Source: Datura wrightii (Eukaryota; Streptophyta; Magnoliopsida; Solanales; Solanaceae). Taken from it: DNA of 64,000 bases. The notes below the pieces were generated by a model. The model made no database searches. It was not told where the DNA came from and saw only the letters and a program-made list of their open reading frames with translations. Position 1 is the first letter of the stretch, and each line of letters begins with the position of its first letter. The stretch spans positions 136,837,001 through 136,901,000 of the forward strand of contig JASDFA010000010.1 in assembly GCA_035772735.1 (NCBI GenBank), read 5' to 3'. The translations under genes were made by a program, and so were the position numbers. This document shows positions 33,824 to 46,020 of the stretch, piece by piece.

Positions 33824-34043
33824 ATACAGTTTAGGATTTGATTAATTGCTTGTGTTTAATTCTTAGTCTTTGTTTCCTAGTTTTTATTTTTTCTTTTATT
33901 TTCAAAAGTGTAACAGATTAGCTTGGTAAAACAAGCAGCCAAAATGTGATCGCAGTCCAAACAGGTATCTTGATGAAGTCGGAGTAATCAAGATACCTGT
34001 GTCATGCCGTGACGTTAAATTAGGTGCTACTTAGGAGGTAATC

Positions 34044-35265
34044 GTGCGGCACAGGCCAGGCGCAAGGCATGAGGAATTAACAAGACAGGCGCTACAGGCC
34101 GTGCGGCACGCAACAAGGTAGGCACATGGCCAGGCGCAAGGCACCCAGCTTCCCGGTGCGATAAGGCATGCGCAACAACACTCTCCCCCCGCGATGGGGA
34201 TGCGCAGCAGCACTAGACACAGCAAGCAGGTTGGGGGGACATGACAAAGGATTCCAATGCCCAAAAATGGGTCTCCCACTTCAACTAGGAAAAGGAACTT
34301 TAAATCCCAAGTCAAATTCATCAAGGAAGAAGCAAAGCATAAATCTACTATTATAAATACCCCTTTATTTTCATGTAATAGCTAAGCTTTAGAGGAAGTC
34401 TTCAATTAGAAAAGTCTTCGAGTAAGAAAGTTTTGAGAGTTAGTTTTATTTTGATACACGGTTGTAAAGTTGTTCTTCCGAATATTGCATAAATCAAGTG
34501 TAGATTCTTCCAATCATTGTTGTAAGTATAAATTTTAGTTTTGGTCTATCAATGCTATTAATTTACTTATAAATATGATAGGCTAAAATCACCACAACTA
34601 GGGTTGTGGGAACCATGGTGAGTTAACAAACTAGGGTTTGCACGAATTGATTCTAAACCAATACTAAACGCTTGTATTGTATTCTCTTCATCTTTAACGA
34701 TTCTTAATGGCGCGCAACGTTATGAAGTGCCTGAATTCTTTACTTCTTTGGTCGAAGAGGTAGAGATTAGGAAAAGAGAATTACAACGGAGCCTTGATTT
34801 TGATAATCATTGTATTAACTTGAGCTGTGGTCGCAGGATAGTTAAATCTAGAACTTAGTGATAACGGATAGTTTGATACCGCTCATGAGACTTGGTCAAG
34901 TGATTGAGTATAGTCATTTAATAGGGATTGGTCGGTCATTTGAATAAACCTAAGTTATCAGTTCTACAAGTAAAGTATTGGGATAGATCACTAGTATAAA
35001 ACCCGAACTAGTTAAGGATCCATGGGGAACACTTATCCTAGAGAATTGCAATAATTTGGAAACAACCATCAATTTCTCGACATTGTTACTTATTTATTTT
35101 ACAAATTCCCCCCTCTTAGGAAATAATTGATTAAAAATCTTAAGCACTAGTGTTCTTCTATATCCTTCCGTATTCCCTATGGGATCGACCCCAACCTCTA
35201 GTTGGGTTCTTTATTGACAACGCCCTCTTTTCACTTCAGTAAGAGGTGTGGTTTGAGCATTATCA
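34044..35265 (+). repeat. Duplicated partial LTR inside F leader
   Basis: A second copy of the F LTR from mid-U3 to its end, offset 1465 bp from the first. The duplicated unit runs from about 32579 to 34043 and includes the LTR 3' part, the primer-binding site and 220 bp of leader. As a result F has two TATA boxes and two primer-binding sites in a row. The copies differ at scattered bases, so the duplication is not brand new. Confidence 0.82.
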
Positions 35266-35270
35266 AAAAG

Positions 35271-35288
35271 TGGCGCCGTTGCCAGGAA
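35271..35288 (+). other. Second primer-binding site of F
   Basis: TGGCGCCGTTGCCAGGAA after the duplicated LTR end at 35265. It is closer to the Athila consensus at its start than the first site. Confidence 0.85.
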
Positions 35289-36573
35289 ATACAGTTTAGG
35301 ATTTGATTAATTGCTTGTGTTTAATTTTTAGTCTTTATTTCCTAGTTTTTATTTTTATTTTATTTTCTGAAGTGTCACAGGTTAGCTTGGTAAAACAAGC
35401 AGCCAAAATGTGATCGCAGTCCCAACAGGTATCTTGATGAAGTCGGAGTAATCAAGATACCTGTGTCGTGCCATGACATTAAATCAGGCGCTACTTGGGA
35501 GACAACCGAAGATGATTTTCTTTGTTTCGTTTTTATGTGTTTGTTCAAGTGTGTAGGTGATAGGTCATGAGTTTCAACAAAAATTGAGCCTAAATATTTA
35601 ATACAAGGAGTAGAGGCCAAGGGAGTTCTTCTTGCACTCTATTACTTTATGCTTATTTGTTTTAGCACTAGGAATAGTGAAACCAATTAAGTGTGGGGTG
35701 GGAGAAGCGAACTCCATAGTACCATGCATACATTAATTGAAAAATTATCACATGGTAGGCCTAGTTTTTTTTGGATTTATGATTTGTCATACATGCTTTT
35801 TGGTTTGTAGTATTTTTAGTTTTATTTTATTTTGGATTCCTCCGGTTTTTGTTTTCGGTACTTTTCCAGTGGATAGTCCCTTAGAACCGACTAGAGAGTC
35901 TAGATTTTTTATTTTCTTTATTTTTAGTCATTGAGTCATGACTTTGCCCGGTGATGGATGGATGATGACCGTCCTAAGGGTAAATTAGTCATTAGAAAGA
36001 ATAAGAACTTGGACCCTATGAATGCTAGGTGCTTCACTTTAAATATCATTAAGACTTTATGAAATTCTCTCAAAAATGCATGAAAAAGGTAGAAACACTT
36101 AGTCTTTTGGAAATTGACTCTTGTACTTAAAAAAAATGGGCTTAATTATGTTATGCATGCAATATGAATATATGTGTTTATGTTATCTTGATTTCTATTG
36201 TTAAACCATCTTGTGCCAATGTGTGAGGAATTATTTTTTATATACTCCATGCTTGTAAATTGACGTCTAGAACTTTCCCGATGTGTGTGCAAAGCAAAAT
36301 AAGAATGATGGATTTAGGAAGTGATATAGGCATTTCTTTGGGAATCATATTTTTATCCTATTTTAACTATCTTGATTGTAATTATCCTAGTTAGCTACGT
36401 TTGAACCTTAGCCTATTCTTTTGATAGCCATATTACAAGCTTAATCCCTTTTTGTTCTATTGATTTGTATTTGATCCAAATGCTCCCACAACACTTTAAT
36501 GAATTTTTTTTTTGTAGGAAAGGAGTATAATTGGAAAAGTGAAGGGAAAAGCTAAAAAAGTTTGGTGAATTGG
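35289..36573 (+). other. F interior, left part, non-coding
   Basis: Leader followed by GCGCTACTTGGGAGACAACC, the counterpart of the block after the gag-protease stop in G (55125-55150). The coding region has thus been excised cleanly. AAGTGTGGGGTGGG at 35689-35702 is a purine-tract-like copy. The GGATGGATGATGACCGTCCTAAGGG segment (about 35954-35980) is shared with G near 58042-58070. D is inserted at 36573. Confidence 0.7.
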
Positions 36574-36738
36574 TGTTATACCCCGTAGAATTCCCGGCAC
36601 CTAGATGACCTATTCGCACGTTGGTTAAGCACATCTGAAGGCCATACGTGCTGTAGAAAGGCCCGGGAAAAAGATCGGACGAGAAACCCGTCGAACCATC
36701 GCGGGAGGAGCCGAGGCAGAGCCCCTCCGCAATGGCAG

Positions 36739-36780
36739 CGTGTCACGGAGGTGAGGTCTCCGCGATGGCTCCGTGACACG
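36739..36780 (+). promoter_or_regulatory. U3 inverted-repeat cassette (D)
   Basis: Arms CGTGTCACGGAG (36739-36750) and CTCCGTGACACG (36769-36780), 21 bp upstream of the TATA box. Same arms as in B, C and G. Confidence 0.65.
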
Positions 36781-36801
36781 ATTCCCAGGTTCAGGCTCAA
36801 G

Positions 36802-36809
36802 TATATAAG
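36802..36809 (+). promoter_or_regulatory. TATA box of D 5' LTR
   Basis: TATATAAG in the context AAGTATATAAGCCCCAC. It matches the B LTR promoter in position and sequence. Confidence 0.7.
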
Positions 36810-39298
36810 CCCCACTTCAGTTTAGTTTCATTTTAAATCAAAGGAAATTCCAGAAAACAGAGGGAAAACGCAGAGAGAAAGGAGAAACGAAGAAATTATA
36901 TAATTTTCGTCCGATTACGCTGCTAAACGCTGCCCAAACTTAAATTAATCCCAGATACCGAGGTATTTAGCAGCAGAGAGCATTCCTACGGATTCAGTTT
37001 CGTAAAATACGGCCGACGAATCGTCGAGCCACCGAGCTAAGGTAAGTGGAATTGCTCTAAATTAGTGTCTATGCGTTCCTAGCTGTGAAGTGAATATTTC
37101 TCCCTTCTGGACCTCTGAAAAATAGCGAGTTTCTAGCCGTCTTTCGATAAGCCTAAGTTTAGGCTATAAACTATATCGAAAGTGACGTTGCCTTTTGAAA
37201 TAAAGTTGTATGTAGTCTTGATTGATACGTTTATGAATGCAGTTGGGACTAAACAGTTAAAGTACCGGCTGAGCTTCGTCCGACAGACGAATAGTTCAAG
37301 GATAAGGTATGTAAAGTTAGTTTCCTCGGCAAGTTAAGAAATCTTGATACAGTACAGCAATTTAAAGGCCAGTAGATTGTCCAGAAGTCATGTGTTACGT
37401 TTGTTACGACTGTTGGTACGATATTGAAAGTATCGAGTTACAACTTGCGTGAAATTTGCTAGTATGATAGAGATTCTAATATAAGCATTAGAAACTGCAC
37501 AGTATGCCCAGTATGCGATGTTACACAGGATGTTAGTATATCATTGTGCTCAATCGAAACTCAGTAGAGCAAGTAGTACCTGTGAGACAGCTCAGAAATA
37601 GAATGATAAGTTGAAACGAAGTTAGAAAGCATGTTAGGAATAGTAAATCATGTTACTATAGAAAATCAGTGTACAACATAGTTTCAGCAGAAAGACTATA
37701 TCATGTTCAGCATTAGCCTTAGTACAGTCTGGCAGAAGACCATATTCGTACATACATATATATTATTTTCGGCCTCAGCATGTGTTAAGTATGTACATAT
37801 TTCTATCACTAGTCCAGCATATAGTGTATACAGAAACTGAGTAAACAACAGAGTTTTCAGCAGAAACATTATCTTATGTAGCATTTGCCCCAGTACAGCC
37901 CGGCAGGAGACTATATTCATATTTATACATCTTTACCTGCCTCAGCACGTATTAAATACGTACAGATTACTATCATTAGTTTAGCATGTAATATATGTGA
38001 TACTTTCCCCCTATTAGCCTCAGCATGTGAGATACGCAGACAACATTATTAGTTGAGATCGTTGTACTGTTTGGGGTTGGATTACCCAGCATCCCTGACC
38101 GCCCCAGGGTTAATAGCTGTATCGACTCATCCGCCAGAGGATGAGGATACGTCACTCTATGGAGTGGTATGCCGTCCCGCAATGGGATGAAGATGGGATG
38201 CCAGTTTCCCCATATTGTGCCTTGGTCGGCCCTTATACACCCCCGTCGAGCGGGTACGCCCGGGGTGTTGATTTAGGAGTCCTTCGGACTCAGGTACAGT
38301 CATAGTCAGGGGCTCAGCGAGCCCAAGTGCATACCCAGGGGACCGGCAGGATGCTTACAGCCATTATAGAAGATGGGATGACCGGGGTAGGGGTGTAGAT
38401 TCTGTGCTGATTGTACCTCCCGTATGCTATGTATGTTATGATATGTTACACTATGTTACAGTAGATACGAGTAGATCGACAGTAGAACGATCAATCCTCA
38501 GGTATGACTCCTACTCCTTCCAGTATGATTAAGAGAAGGTATGACTTACATTATCAGACAGTTAAGCTATTCCTTCTACTTCAGTTTCATCAGTTATATT
38601 ATTGCTTTTAGATTTTGCTTTCAGTTATTGCTTTACATACTCAGTACGAGCGGTACTGACGCCCGGTGGGGCGCTGCATTACTTGCCTGCAGGTACTCAT
38701 AGACGAGCAGGCGATGCTATGTGATTCCTGTCAGCGATCGAGTATTCAGCTCCTGTCATCCGGAGACTGAATTCCAGAGGTGTATTTCAGTTCCTTTTTG
38801 TTGTATAGTACGGGTAGGTCGGGGCCCTGTCCCGATCATTTCTATTGCTATTCCTAGAGGCTTGCAGTCTGTATATTTCCCTATGGTCAGTTGAGCCGGT
38901 CGTGTGAGGCCGTGCAGTTGTTAGCTGTTAGTACTCTTGCTTCTTTTATGTTGGCCGTGTGGGGCCATAGGTTTGACAGTAGTGGTGACCTTGCCGGTCA
39001 CGTAGCCTTCTAGTATTTTATTGCTGAATGCAGATAACTAGACAGCATGGTGGCCTTGTCGGCCCGCATAGGCTTCCCTATAGTTGCTTGTTCTGGTCAG
39101 CTGTTATTACAGGTACAGGAGGCTATAGGCCAATGGGCCGGGGGCTGTGTTTACAGCAGTTATATAGCCCTTTGTTTCCAGAAATGTGAATTAGAGCCAG
39201 CCAGGCACCAGATGTGCCTAGGCTTAGCAGTCCAGTAGTTCAGGTCCTAGTAGGGCACCCGGTGCCAGTCATACCCCCAAGGCGGGGCGTGACAAACT

Positions 39299-39310
39299 TG
39301 GTATCAGAGC
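39299..39310 (+). other. Primer-binding site of D (tRNA-iMet)
   Basis: TGGTATCAGAGC, four bases after the LTR end at 39294. Intact. Confidence 0.93.
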
Positions 39311-39498
39311 AGGTCGTATCCCAGGGAGTCTGCAAGCCGTGCTAAGTAGAGTCTTGTCTATGGATGTGTTGTGCACCACATACTATAGGCAGGAGGCTGC
39401 GAGGCATGATATGATGGTTATCCTTCTTTCTCAGTCAGTCGTGCTTTAGAGCGGTACAGTATAGGGTTGAGTCCCAAAAAAAAAACTTACCGTATTCT

Positions 39499-39714
39499 TT
39501 GATTACAAATACAAAGGCAGATCAGCATTTCCCTATCACAGGCAGAAGATCAGAGATAGCAACAGAAGAGAACAACAGTCAGTTACATGATAACTACAGC
39601 AGCAGGAGGGGGTATCAGAGACCTCCCAGTGTGATACCTTTATTGGCATTATTCCCAGTATACGTTGATAACGTCAGAATAGGAAGTCAGAAGTATAGTG
39701 TACATATGAGTTGA
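39499..39714 (+). pseudogene. Gag N-terminal stub of D
   Basis: A 72-codon open stretch whose first third matches the B gag N-terminus (ADQHFPITGRRSEIATEE against SDQQHPITGRSIDIA in B). The position of the B start codon is AAG here, so the ATG is lost. The stretch then diverges and ends at a TGA. No capsid core or zinc knuckle follows, so no Gag protein could be made. Confidence 0.6.
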
Positions 39715-42044
39715 TTTACTTATTAGCTATATAAGATCTGGTTATGATTACAGATAAGGTCAGACCACCAGGTAAGTATAAGAAAGAGAGAAAAATGCAG
39801 GAATCCCAAATACATCTTTTGGATATGGTACAGTTAAATGCTTTTATTTGTTGCAATAAGAAAAGGGCTATTCCCACCTCTTGGTTTTGATGCCAGTATA
39901 GTAAAGGGGCATAAGACTTGAGATGGGGTTGCCGAATCCAGCGGTAAGTAAAGATGGGCTGATTGATCCTAGTAAGTATTAGAAAGTGTAAAGAGCCCCT
40001 AAGATTACGTAAGTTGTGCAGACCCTTATGACAATAAGCCAGTAGAGAAAGTAAGACCGTTAGCTTACCCGAAGCAGGGGTAAAAGACCTGTTAGTAATA
40101 AATGTCGGGTAATAGTCAAGTTCGGGTCAGAAAAAGGCCAAGTCCGTTACATATGTTAACAGATAGTAAGACAAAGACATACCTGTAAGATTATAGTTAT
40201 GATCTAGTTGTGACATCGAAAGATATAGAGGTCATGTGAATCAGATGGGCTTAAATATACGCCAGAAGAAGTATAGGCCGAGGCTTGATCAGTAATCTCA
40301 TTAGCAACGAAAGGTAGGTACCTTGAACCCCAGAATTCAGTTTAAGTATGATAAGGGGAAGAAGCAGGAATGTCAGATCCTGTGGGGAAATTAGAATTAC
40401 CCCGGATTGATAAAATATCGTATTAAGGATTAAGCCTTGGGCTGACAGTAGGATTGCGGTTCAGAATACCGCAGCATGTCCGCTATGGAAAAGTTAAGAA
40501 GTTACCGATACAACAATTCTAATCTAGTGTAGCCTAGAGATAAGGCCCAGCAGACAGTTATGGGCTCTCAATATATGCCTAGTAAGGCTACAGGATTCGA
40601 ACGTCGACCCCACATCGCAAGAGTGGCGGAATTTCAAACAGCAGACAATAACTAGAATGTTTATGTTGTTACTTTCAGAATGGGGGGACAATGAAATGAA
40701 ATGATAAGTCAGGGCAGGAGATATTATTAGGACATAGAAGAAATGTATCATGTACGATGTGAGACTCAGCAGAACCTGTCAGAGATTATGAATTACCACA
40801 GAAATCAGTACATATTGTACGTAGCTAGCAATATATATGTATACAGATCATAGATATGTTGTGAGTGGTTGCCTATAAGGGCTACAATCACAGATGCTGA
40901 TTAGTAATAGAAAGCCTATACAAATTGTATTGCAGGACAGAAAGAAAAGAGAAGAAAGAGAGAGAAGAAAGAAAGAAAAGAAGAAGAGAAAGGGCGGATT
41001 AAGTGTAAGTTACGTATGAAGTCATAGAAACTATCTCAGTTCTCAGTTATTAGATTAACAGACTTATGTGTTGTTACCAGATCTAGGCTCTAGGAGCTTA
41101 CGAGAGTTATTGGCCTAAGACAGATGGCTAGAGGATAAGGGCGCAGTTAGACAGTCTACCGACCAGTTGGCGCCTGCATTAGCAGGGAGGCATCCCTGAA
41201 GATCGGTAACAGTAGTGCATGTGCCAGAACCAGGATTAGAGACCGAGTAGGCAGATTTCAGAGATTAGCAATACCAGAATTGTTCTAGCATGTTAAGTGG
41301 TCATACGTCGTTTTCCCAGCCTTGTGGGAGACAGTCGGCCTTAGTCAACCTAGTAGTTGTTATGTAGAACACCCCATAAGTCAGCCGGCTGTCCCAGTCA
41401 GAATACCCGTGGGTACCCCAAGGAAGGGTCCACATTAGTAGTCAGTGACAGACTAGTACTTCAGCTGGGTTTCGTAAGATATTCAGATACAGAGCCCTAG
41501 CGGAAGGCTAGTAGTTACAGAATAGCCTATAAGACCGAGAATTCCCCAGAACAGCAGTATAGATCCAAGTGGATACACACAAGGCGTAAGGGATTGATAG
41601 TACCCTGCTAGAACAATGTTTATTAAGACCAGGGGATCAGTAGACTCCCCGTGAAGGTCCAGAGATTGATCGCCTGGAAGTAAGTTTGATTAAGCCCAGC
41701 CTTACAGTGGTTCAAGCAAATAACAAAGCAATTAGATGCCCACGAGTTTGCAGTTATGCATGAATTACAAGTACTCAAATAGAACAGTTAGAGCATTGCT
41801 AGACTACTGCCACATTCGGGTCATTCAACCCGACTATTCAGTCATTTAAGGTTATGCAGCCAGATCATTAGAGGTCATGGTCAATATCAGGACCCCCTGA
41901 TCAGATACGGGCACATGGTGTGCAGATAGTCGTTCAAGGTTACCTTAGCAACAAGCAGCTTTAGCATGCGGCCAGAAGGCCAGATAAGCTCTAGTTATAC
42001 CGGTAGACTACTTGTCGAATTCTCCGGTATAATAAACCAGTATG
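39715..42044 (+). other. Eroded interior of D
   Basis: 2.3 kb where gag, protease and the first half of RT would be. No frame stays open and I can read no conserved motif with confidence. A 56 bp all-purine run (40939-40994) lies in the middle. Confidence 0.5.
40939..40994 (+). repeat. All-purine tract
   Basis: 56 bp of only A and G, mostly GAAA, GAAGAAA and AGAG units. It could be a simple repeat that expanded, or a spurious priming tract; I see no reason to assign a function. Confidence 0.8.
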
Positions 42045-43002
42045 ACCGTCAATTATATGTCGAATTTTGTAAATGTGAATTTTGGTTGAGTTAAGTAGCC
42101 TTTTTGGTCACATTGTGTCGGAGGCTGGTGTACCGATAGATACATAGAAAATTGAAGTAGTGAAAACATAGCCTAGACCTACCACTCCGATCGAAGTACG
42201 CAGTCCCTGCGGTTAGCCGGGTACTGCAGAGGGTCTGTGGAAGGATTTTCCACCTTAGAAGCACCTCTGGCTAAGTTGATACAGAAGGCAGCAAAAGTTC
42301 CAGTAGACTGAGGCGTGTGAGCAGAACTTCCAAGAGTTAACAGCCAGGTTAACCTCAGCCCCAGTGTTAGCATCGCCAGAAGGTACAGAGGGTTGGTGCA
42401 GCATGGTAAAGTAACAGTTTATGCTTTCAGGCAATTGAAGAAACGTGAAAAGAATTGTCTTACCCATGACCTGGAGGTAGTTGCAGTAGTTTATGCTTGA
42501 AAAAGCGATAATTTTGTGTCACCCGGGAGGGGCTAATACGGTAGTAGATGCCCTTAGCCGTAGATCTATGGGGAACGCAGATTAATTTAAGCACAACGTT
42601 CTATCCTTAGACAGATGAGCAGGCTGAGCGCACAATTCAGACGCTCGAAGACATGTTGCGAGCGTGTGTGCTAGATTTCAGTAATAGCCAAAATGAGCAT
42701 TTACCATTAATTGAATTTGCCTCCAGAATTAGAATCCATTCATCCGGTCTTCTATATAACTATGCTGAGGAAATGCATAGGAGACCCATCCAGAGCAGTC
42801 CCAGTCCAGAATATCCAGGTTACAAAAAGCTGGCCTATGAAGAGGCTCCAATAACTATCTTAAACAGACAGATTCGCAGATTGAGGACTAAAGATATTGC
42901 GTCTATCAAGGTATTAAGACGTAACAGGAACCAAGAGGAGATGACTTGAAAAGCGGAGGAAGATATAAGGACCAGATATGCTCACCTATTTCAAGCCTAG
43001 TC
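42045..43002 (+). pseudogene. Pol fragments of D
   Basis: Fragments in B order with large gaps. RT thumb (CKCEFWL-like) at about 42065 and RNase H ([10 protein letters not shown]) at about 42450, both with many stops; then GANTVVDALSR near 42535. The sequence then jumps into the integrase core (AERTIQTLEDMLRACVLDF, about 42625-42680). Over 42653-42949 a frame is open and fuses the integrase core to the chromodomain-like tail (RQIRRLRTKDIASIKVLRRN), skipping the C-terminal domain. It ends YAHLFQA before TAG at 43000-43002. No working product is possible. Confidence 0.8.
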
Positions 43003-43253
43003 AGGCGACAGGTATGTCCGTATTGTTACTTATGCAGTATCTTATGGTTGTATGTCTGTAAATGATAAAGAAAGATTGATATCTAGTTATCCAGTGAATC
43101 CTAGAATATTATGCGCAGTGCCTGTGTTGGACTTTTCTGCATTTCAGGTTTTTGCTATAGTCCATGTTACAGGGGAAACTCTGCCGAAATTTTTCCAGAA
43201 AGTAAACAAATAGTCCTCTAGATAACAGTGTACATTCGAGGACGAATGTTCTT

Positions 43254-43266
43254 AAGGGGGGGAGAA
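43254..43266 (+). other. Polypurine tract of D
   Basis: AAGGGGGGGAGAA directly before the 3' LTR at 43267. Identical to the tract of B. Confidence 0.92.
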
Positions 43267-46015
43267 TGTTATACCCCATAGAATTCCCAGCACCTAGACG
43301 ACCTATTCGCACGTTGGTTAAGCACATCTAAAGGCCATACGTACTGTAGAAAGGCCCGGGAAAAAGATCGGACGAGAAACCCGTCGAACCATCGCGGGAG
43401 GAGCCGAGGCAGAGCCCCTCCGCGATGGAAGCGTGTCACAGAGGTGAGGCCTCCGCTATGGCTTCGTGACACGTTCCCCAGGTTCAGGCTCAAGTATATA
43501 AGCCCCACTTCGGTTTAATTTCATTTTAAATCAAAGGAAATTCCAGAAAACAGAGGGCAAATGCAGAGAGAAAGGAGAAACGAAGAAATTATATAATTTT
43601 CATCCGATTACGCTGCTAAACGCTGCCCAAACTCAAATTAATCCCAGATACCGAGGTATTTAGCAGCAGAGAGCATTCCTACAGATTCAGTTTCATAAAA
43701 TACGGCCGACGAATCGTCGAGCCACCGAGCTAAGGTAAGTGGAATTGCTCTAAATTAGTGTCTATGCGTTCCTAGCTGTGAAGTGAATATTTCTCCCTTC
43801 TGGACCTCTGAAAAATAGCGAGTTTCTGGCCGTCTTTCGATAAGCCTAAGTTTAGGCTATAAACTATATCGAAAGTGACGTTGCCTTTTAAAATAAAGTT
43901 GTATGTAGTATTGATTGATATGTTTATGAATGCAGTTGGGAGAAAACAGTTAAAGTACCGGCCGAGCTTCGTCCGACAGACGAATAGTTCAAGGATAAGG
44001 TATGTAAAGTTAGTTTCCTCGGCAAGTTAAGAAATCTTGATACAATACAGTAATTTAAAGGCCAGTAGATTGTCTAGAAGTCATGTGTTACGTTTGTTAC
44101 GACTGTTGGTACGATATTGAAAGTATCGAGTTACAACTTGCGTGAAATCTGCTAGTATGATAGAGATTCTAATATAAGCATTAGAAACTGCACAATATGC
44201 CCAGTATGTGATGTTACACAGGATGTTAGTATATCATTATGCTCAATCGAAACTCAGTAGAGCAAGTAGTACCTGTAAGACAGCTCAGAAATAGAATGAT
44301 AAGTTGAAACGAAGTTAGAAAGCATGTTAGGAATAGTAAATCATGTTACTATAGAAAATCAGTGTACAACATTGTTTCAACAGAAAGACTATATCATGTT
44401 CAACATTAGCCTTAGTACAGTCTGGCAGAAGACCATATTCGTACATACATATATATTATTTCCAGCCTCAGCATGTGTTAAGTATGTACATATTTCTATC
44501 ACTAGTCCAGCATATAGTGTATACAGAAACTAAGTAAATAGCAGAGTTTTCAGCAGAAACATTATCTTATATAGCATTTGCCCCAGTACAGCCCGGCAGG
44601 AGACTATATTCATATTTATACATCTTTACCTTCCTCAGCACGTATTAAATACGTACAGATTACTATCATTAGTTTAGCATGTAATATATGTGATACTTTC
44701 CCCCTATTAGCCTCAGCATGTGAGATACGCAGACAACATTATTAGTTGAGACCGTTGTACTGTTTGGGGTTGGATTACCCAGCATCCCTGACCGCCCCAG
44801 GGTTAATAGCTGTATCGACTCGTCTGCCAGAGGATGAGGATACATCACTCTACGGAGTGGTATGCCGTCCCGCAATGGGACGAAGATGGGATGCCAGTTT
44901 CCCCATATTGTGCCTTGGTCGGCCCTTATACACCCCCGTCGAGCGCGTACACCCGGGGTGTTGATTCAGGAGTCCTTCAGACTCAGGTACAGTTATAGTC
45001 AGGGGCTCAACGAGCCCAAGTGCATACCCAGGGGACCGGCAGGATGCTTACAGCCATTATAGGAGATGGGATGACCGGGGTAGGGGTGTAGATTCTATGC
45101 TGATTGTACCTCCCGGCTTATGGGGGCCGGGTAAGGTTTGTGTATGCTATGTATGTTATGATATGTTACACTGTGTTACTGTAGATACGAGTAGATCGAC
45201 AGTAGAACGATCAATCCTCAGGTATGACTCCTCCTCCTTCCAGTATGATTAAGAGAAGGTATGACTTACATTATCAGACAGTTAAGCTATTCCTTCTACT
45301 TCAGTTTCATCAGTTATATTATTGCTTTCAGATTTTGCTTTCAGTTATTGCTTTACATACTCAGTACCAGCGGTACTGACGCCCGGTGGGGCGCTGCATT
45401 ACTTGCCTGCAGGTACTCATAGACGAGCAGGCGATGCTATGTGATTCCTGTCAGCGATCGAGTATTCAGCTCCTGTCATCCGGAGACTGAATTCCAGAGG
45501 TGTATTTCAATTCCTTTTTGTTGTATAGTACGGGTAGGTCGGGGCCCTGTCCCGATCATTTCTATTGCTATTCCTAGAGGCTTGCAGTCTGTATATTTCC
45601 CTGTGGTCAGTTGAGCCGGTCGTGTGAGGCCGTGCAGTTGTTAGCTGTTAGTACTCTTGCTTCTTTTATGTTGGCCGTGTGGGGCCATAGGTTTGACAGT
45701 AGTGGTGACCTTGCCGGTCACGTAGCCTTCTAGTATTTTATTGCTGAATGCAGATAACTAGACAGCATGGTGGCCTTGTTGGCCCGCATAGGCTTCCCTA
45801 TAGTTGCTTGTTCTGGTCAGCTGTTATTATAGGTACAGGAGGCTATAGGCCAATGGGCCGGGGGCTGTGTTTACAGCCGTTATATAGCCCTTTGTTTCCA
45901 GAAATGTGAATTAGAGCCAGCCAGGCACCAGATGTGCCTAGGCTTAGCAGTCCAGTAGTTCAGGTCCTAGTAGGGCACCCGATGCCAGTCATACCCCCCA
46001 AGGCGGGGTGTGACA
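43267..46015 (+). repeat. D 3' LTR (2749 bp)
   Basis: TGTTATACCCC to GTGTGACA. It has the GGCTTATGGGGGCCGGGTAA segment at about 45115 that the 5' LTR lacks; B carries it too, so the 5' LTR suffered the deletion. TATA box at 43495-43502. Confidence 0.93.
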
Positions 46016-46020
46016 ATTGG

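Larger units (their letters stand above)
36574..39294 (+). repeat. D 5' LTR (2721 bp)
   Basis: TGTTATACCCC to GCGTGACA. It contains the cassette (36739-36780), TATA box (36802-36809), splice-donor-like AAG|GTAAGT (37039-37047) and hairpin (37141-37181). It is 28 bp shorter than its partner, mainly because of one gap after CTCCC at about 38420. Confidence 0.93.
36574..46015 (+). mobile_element. B-family element D, defective interior
   Basis: A plus-strand 9.4 kb element with LTRs at 36574-39294 and 43267-46015, target duplication ATTGG (36569-36573, 46016-46020), a tRNA-iMet primer-binding site and a purine tract identical to B's. The LTRs belong to the same family as B and C. The 3.97 kb interior has only eroded gag and pol fragments, with deletions removing most of gag, protease, RT and integrase. 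The LTR pair is nearly identical, so the interior was probably already dead when this copy moved. Confidence 0.92.

Noticed and set aside
40939..40994. All-purine run as a second priming tract of D
   Set aside because: It does not resemble the D tract AAGGGGGGGAGAA and no counterpart is evident in B; a simple repeat is the plainer view.
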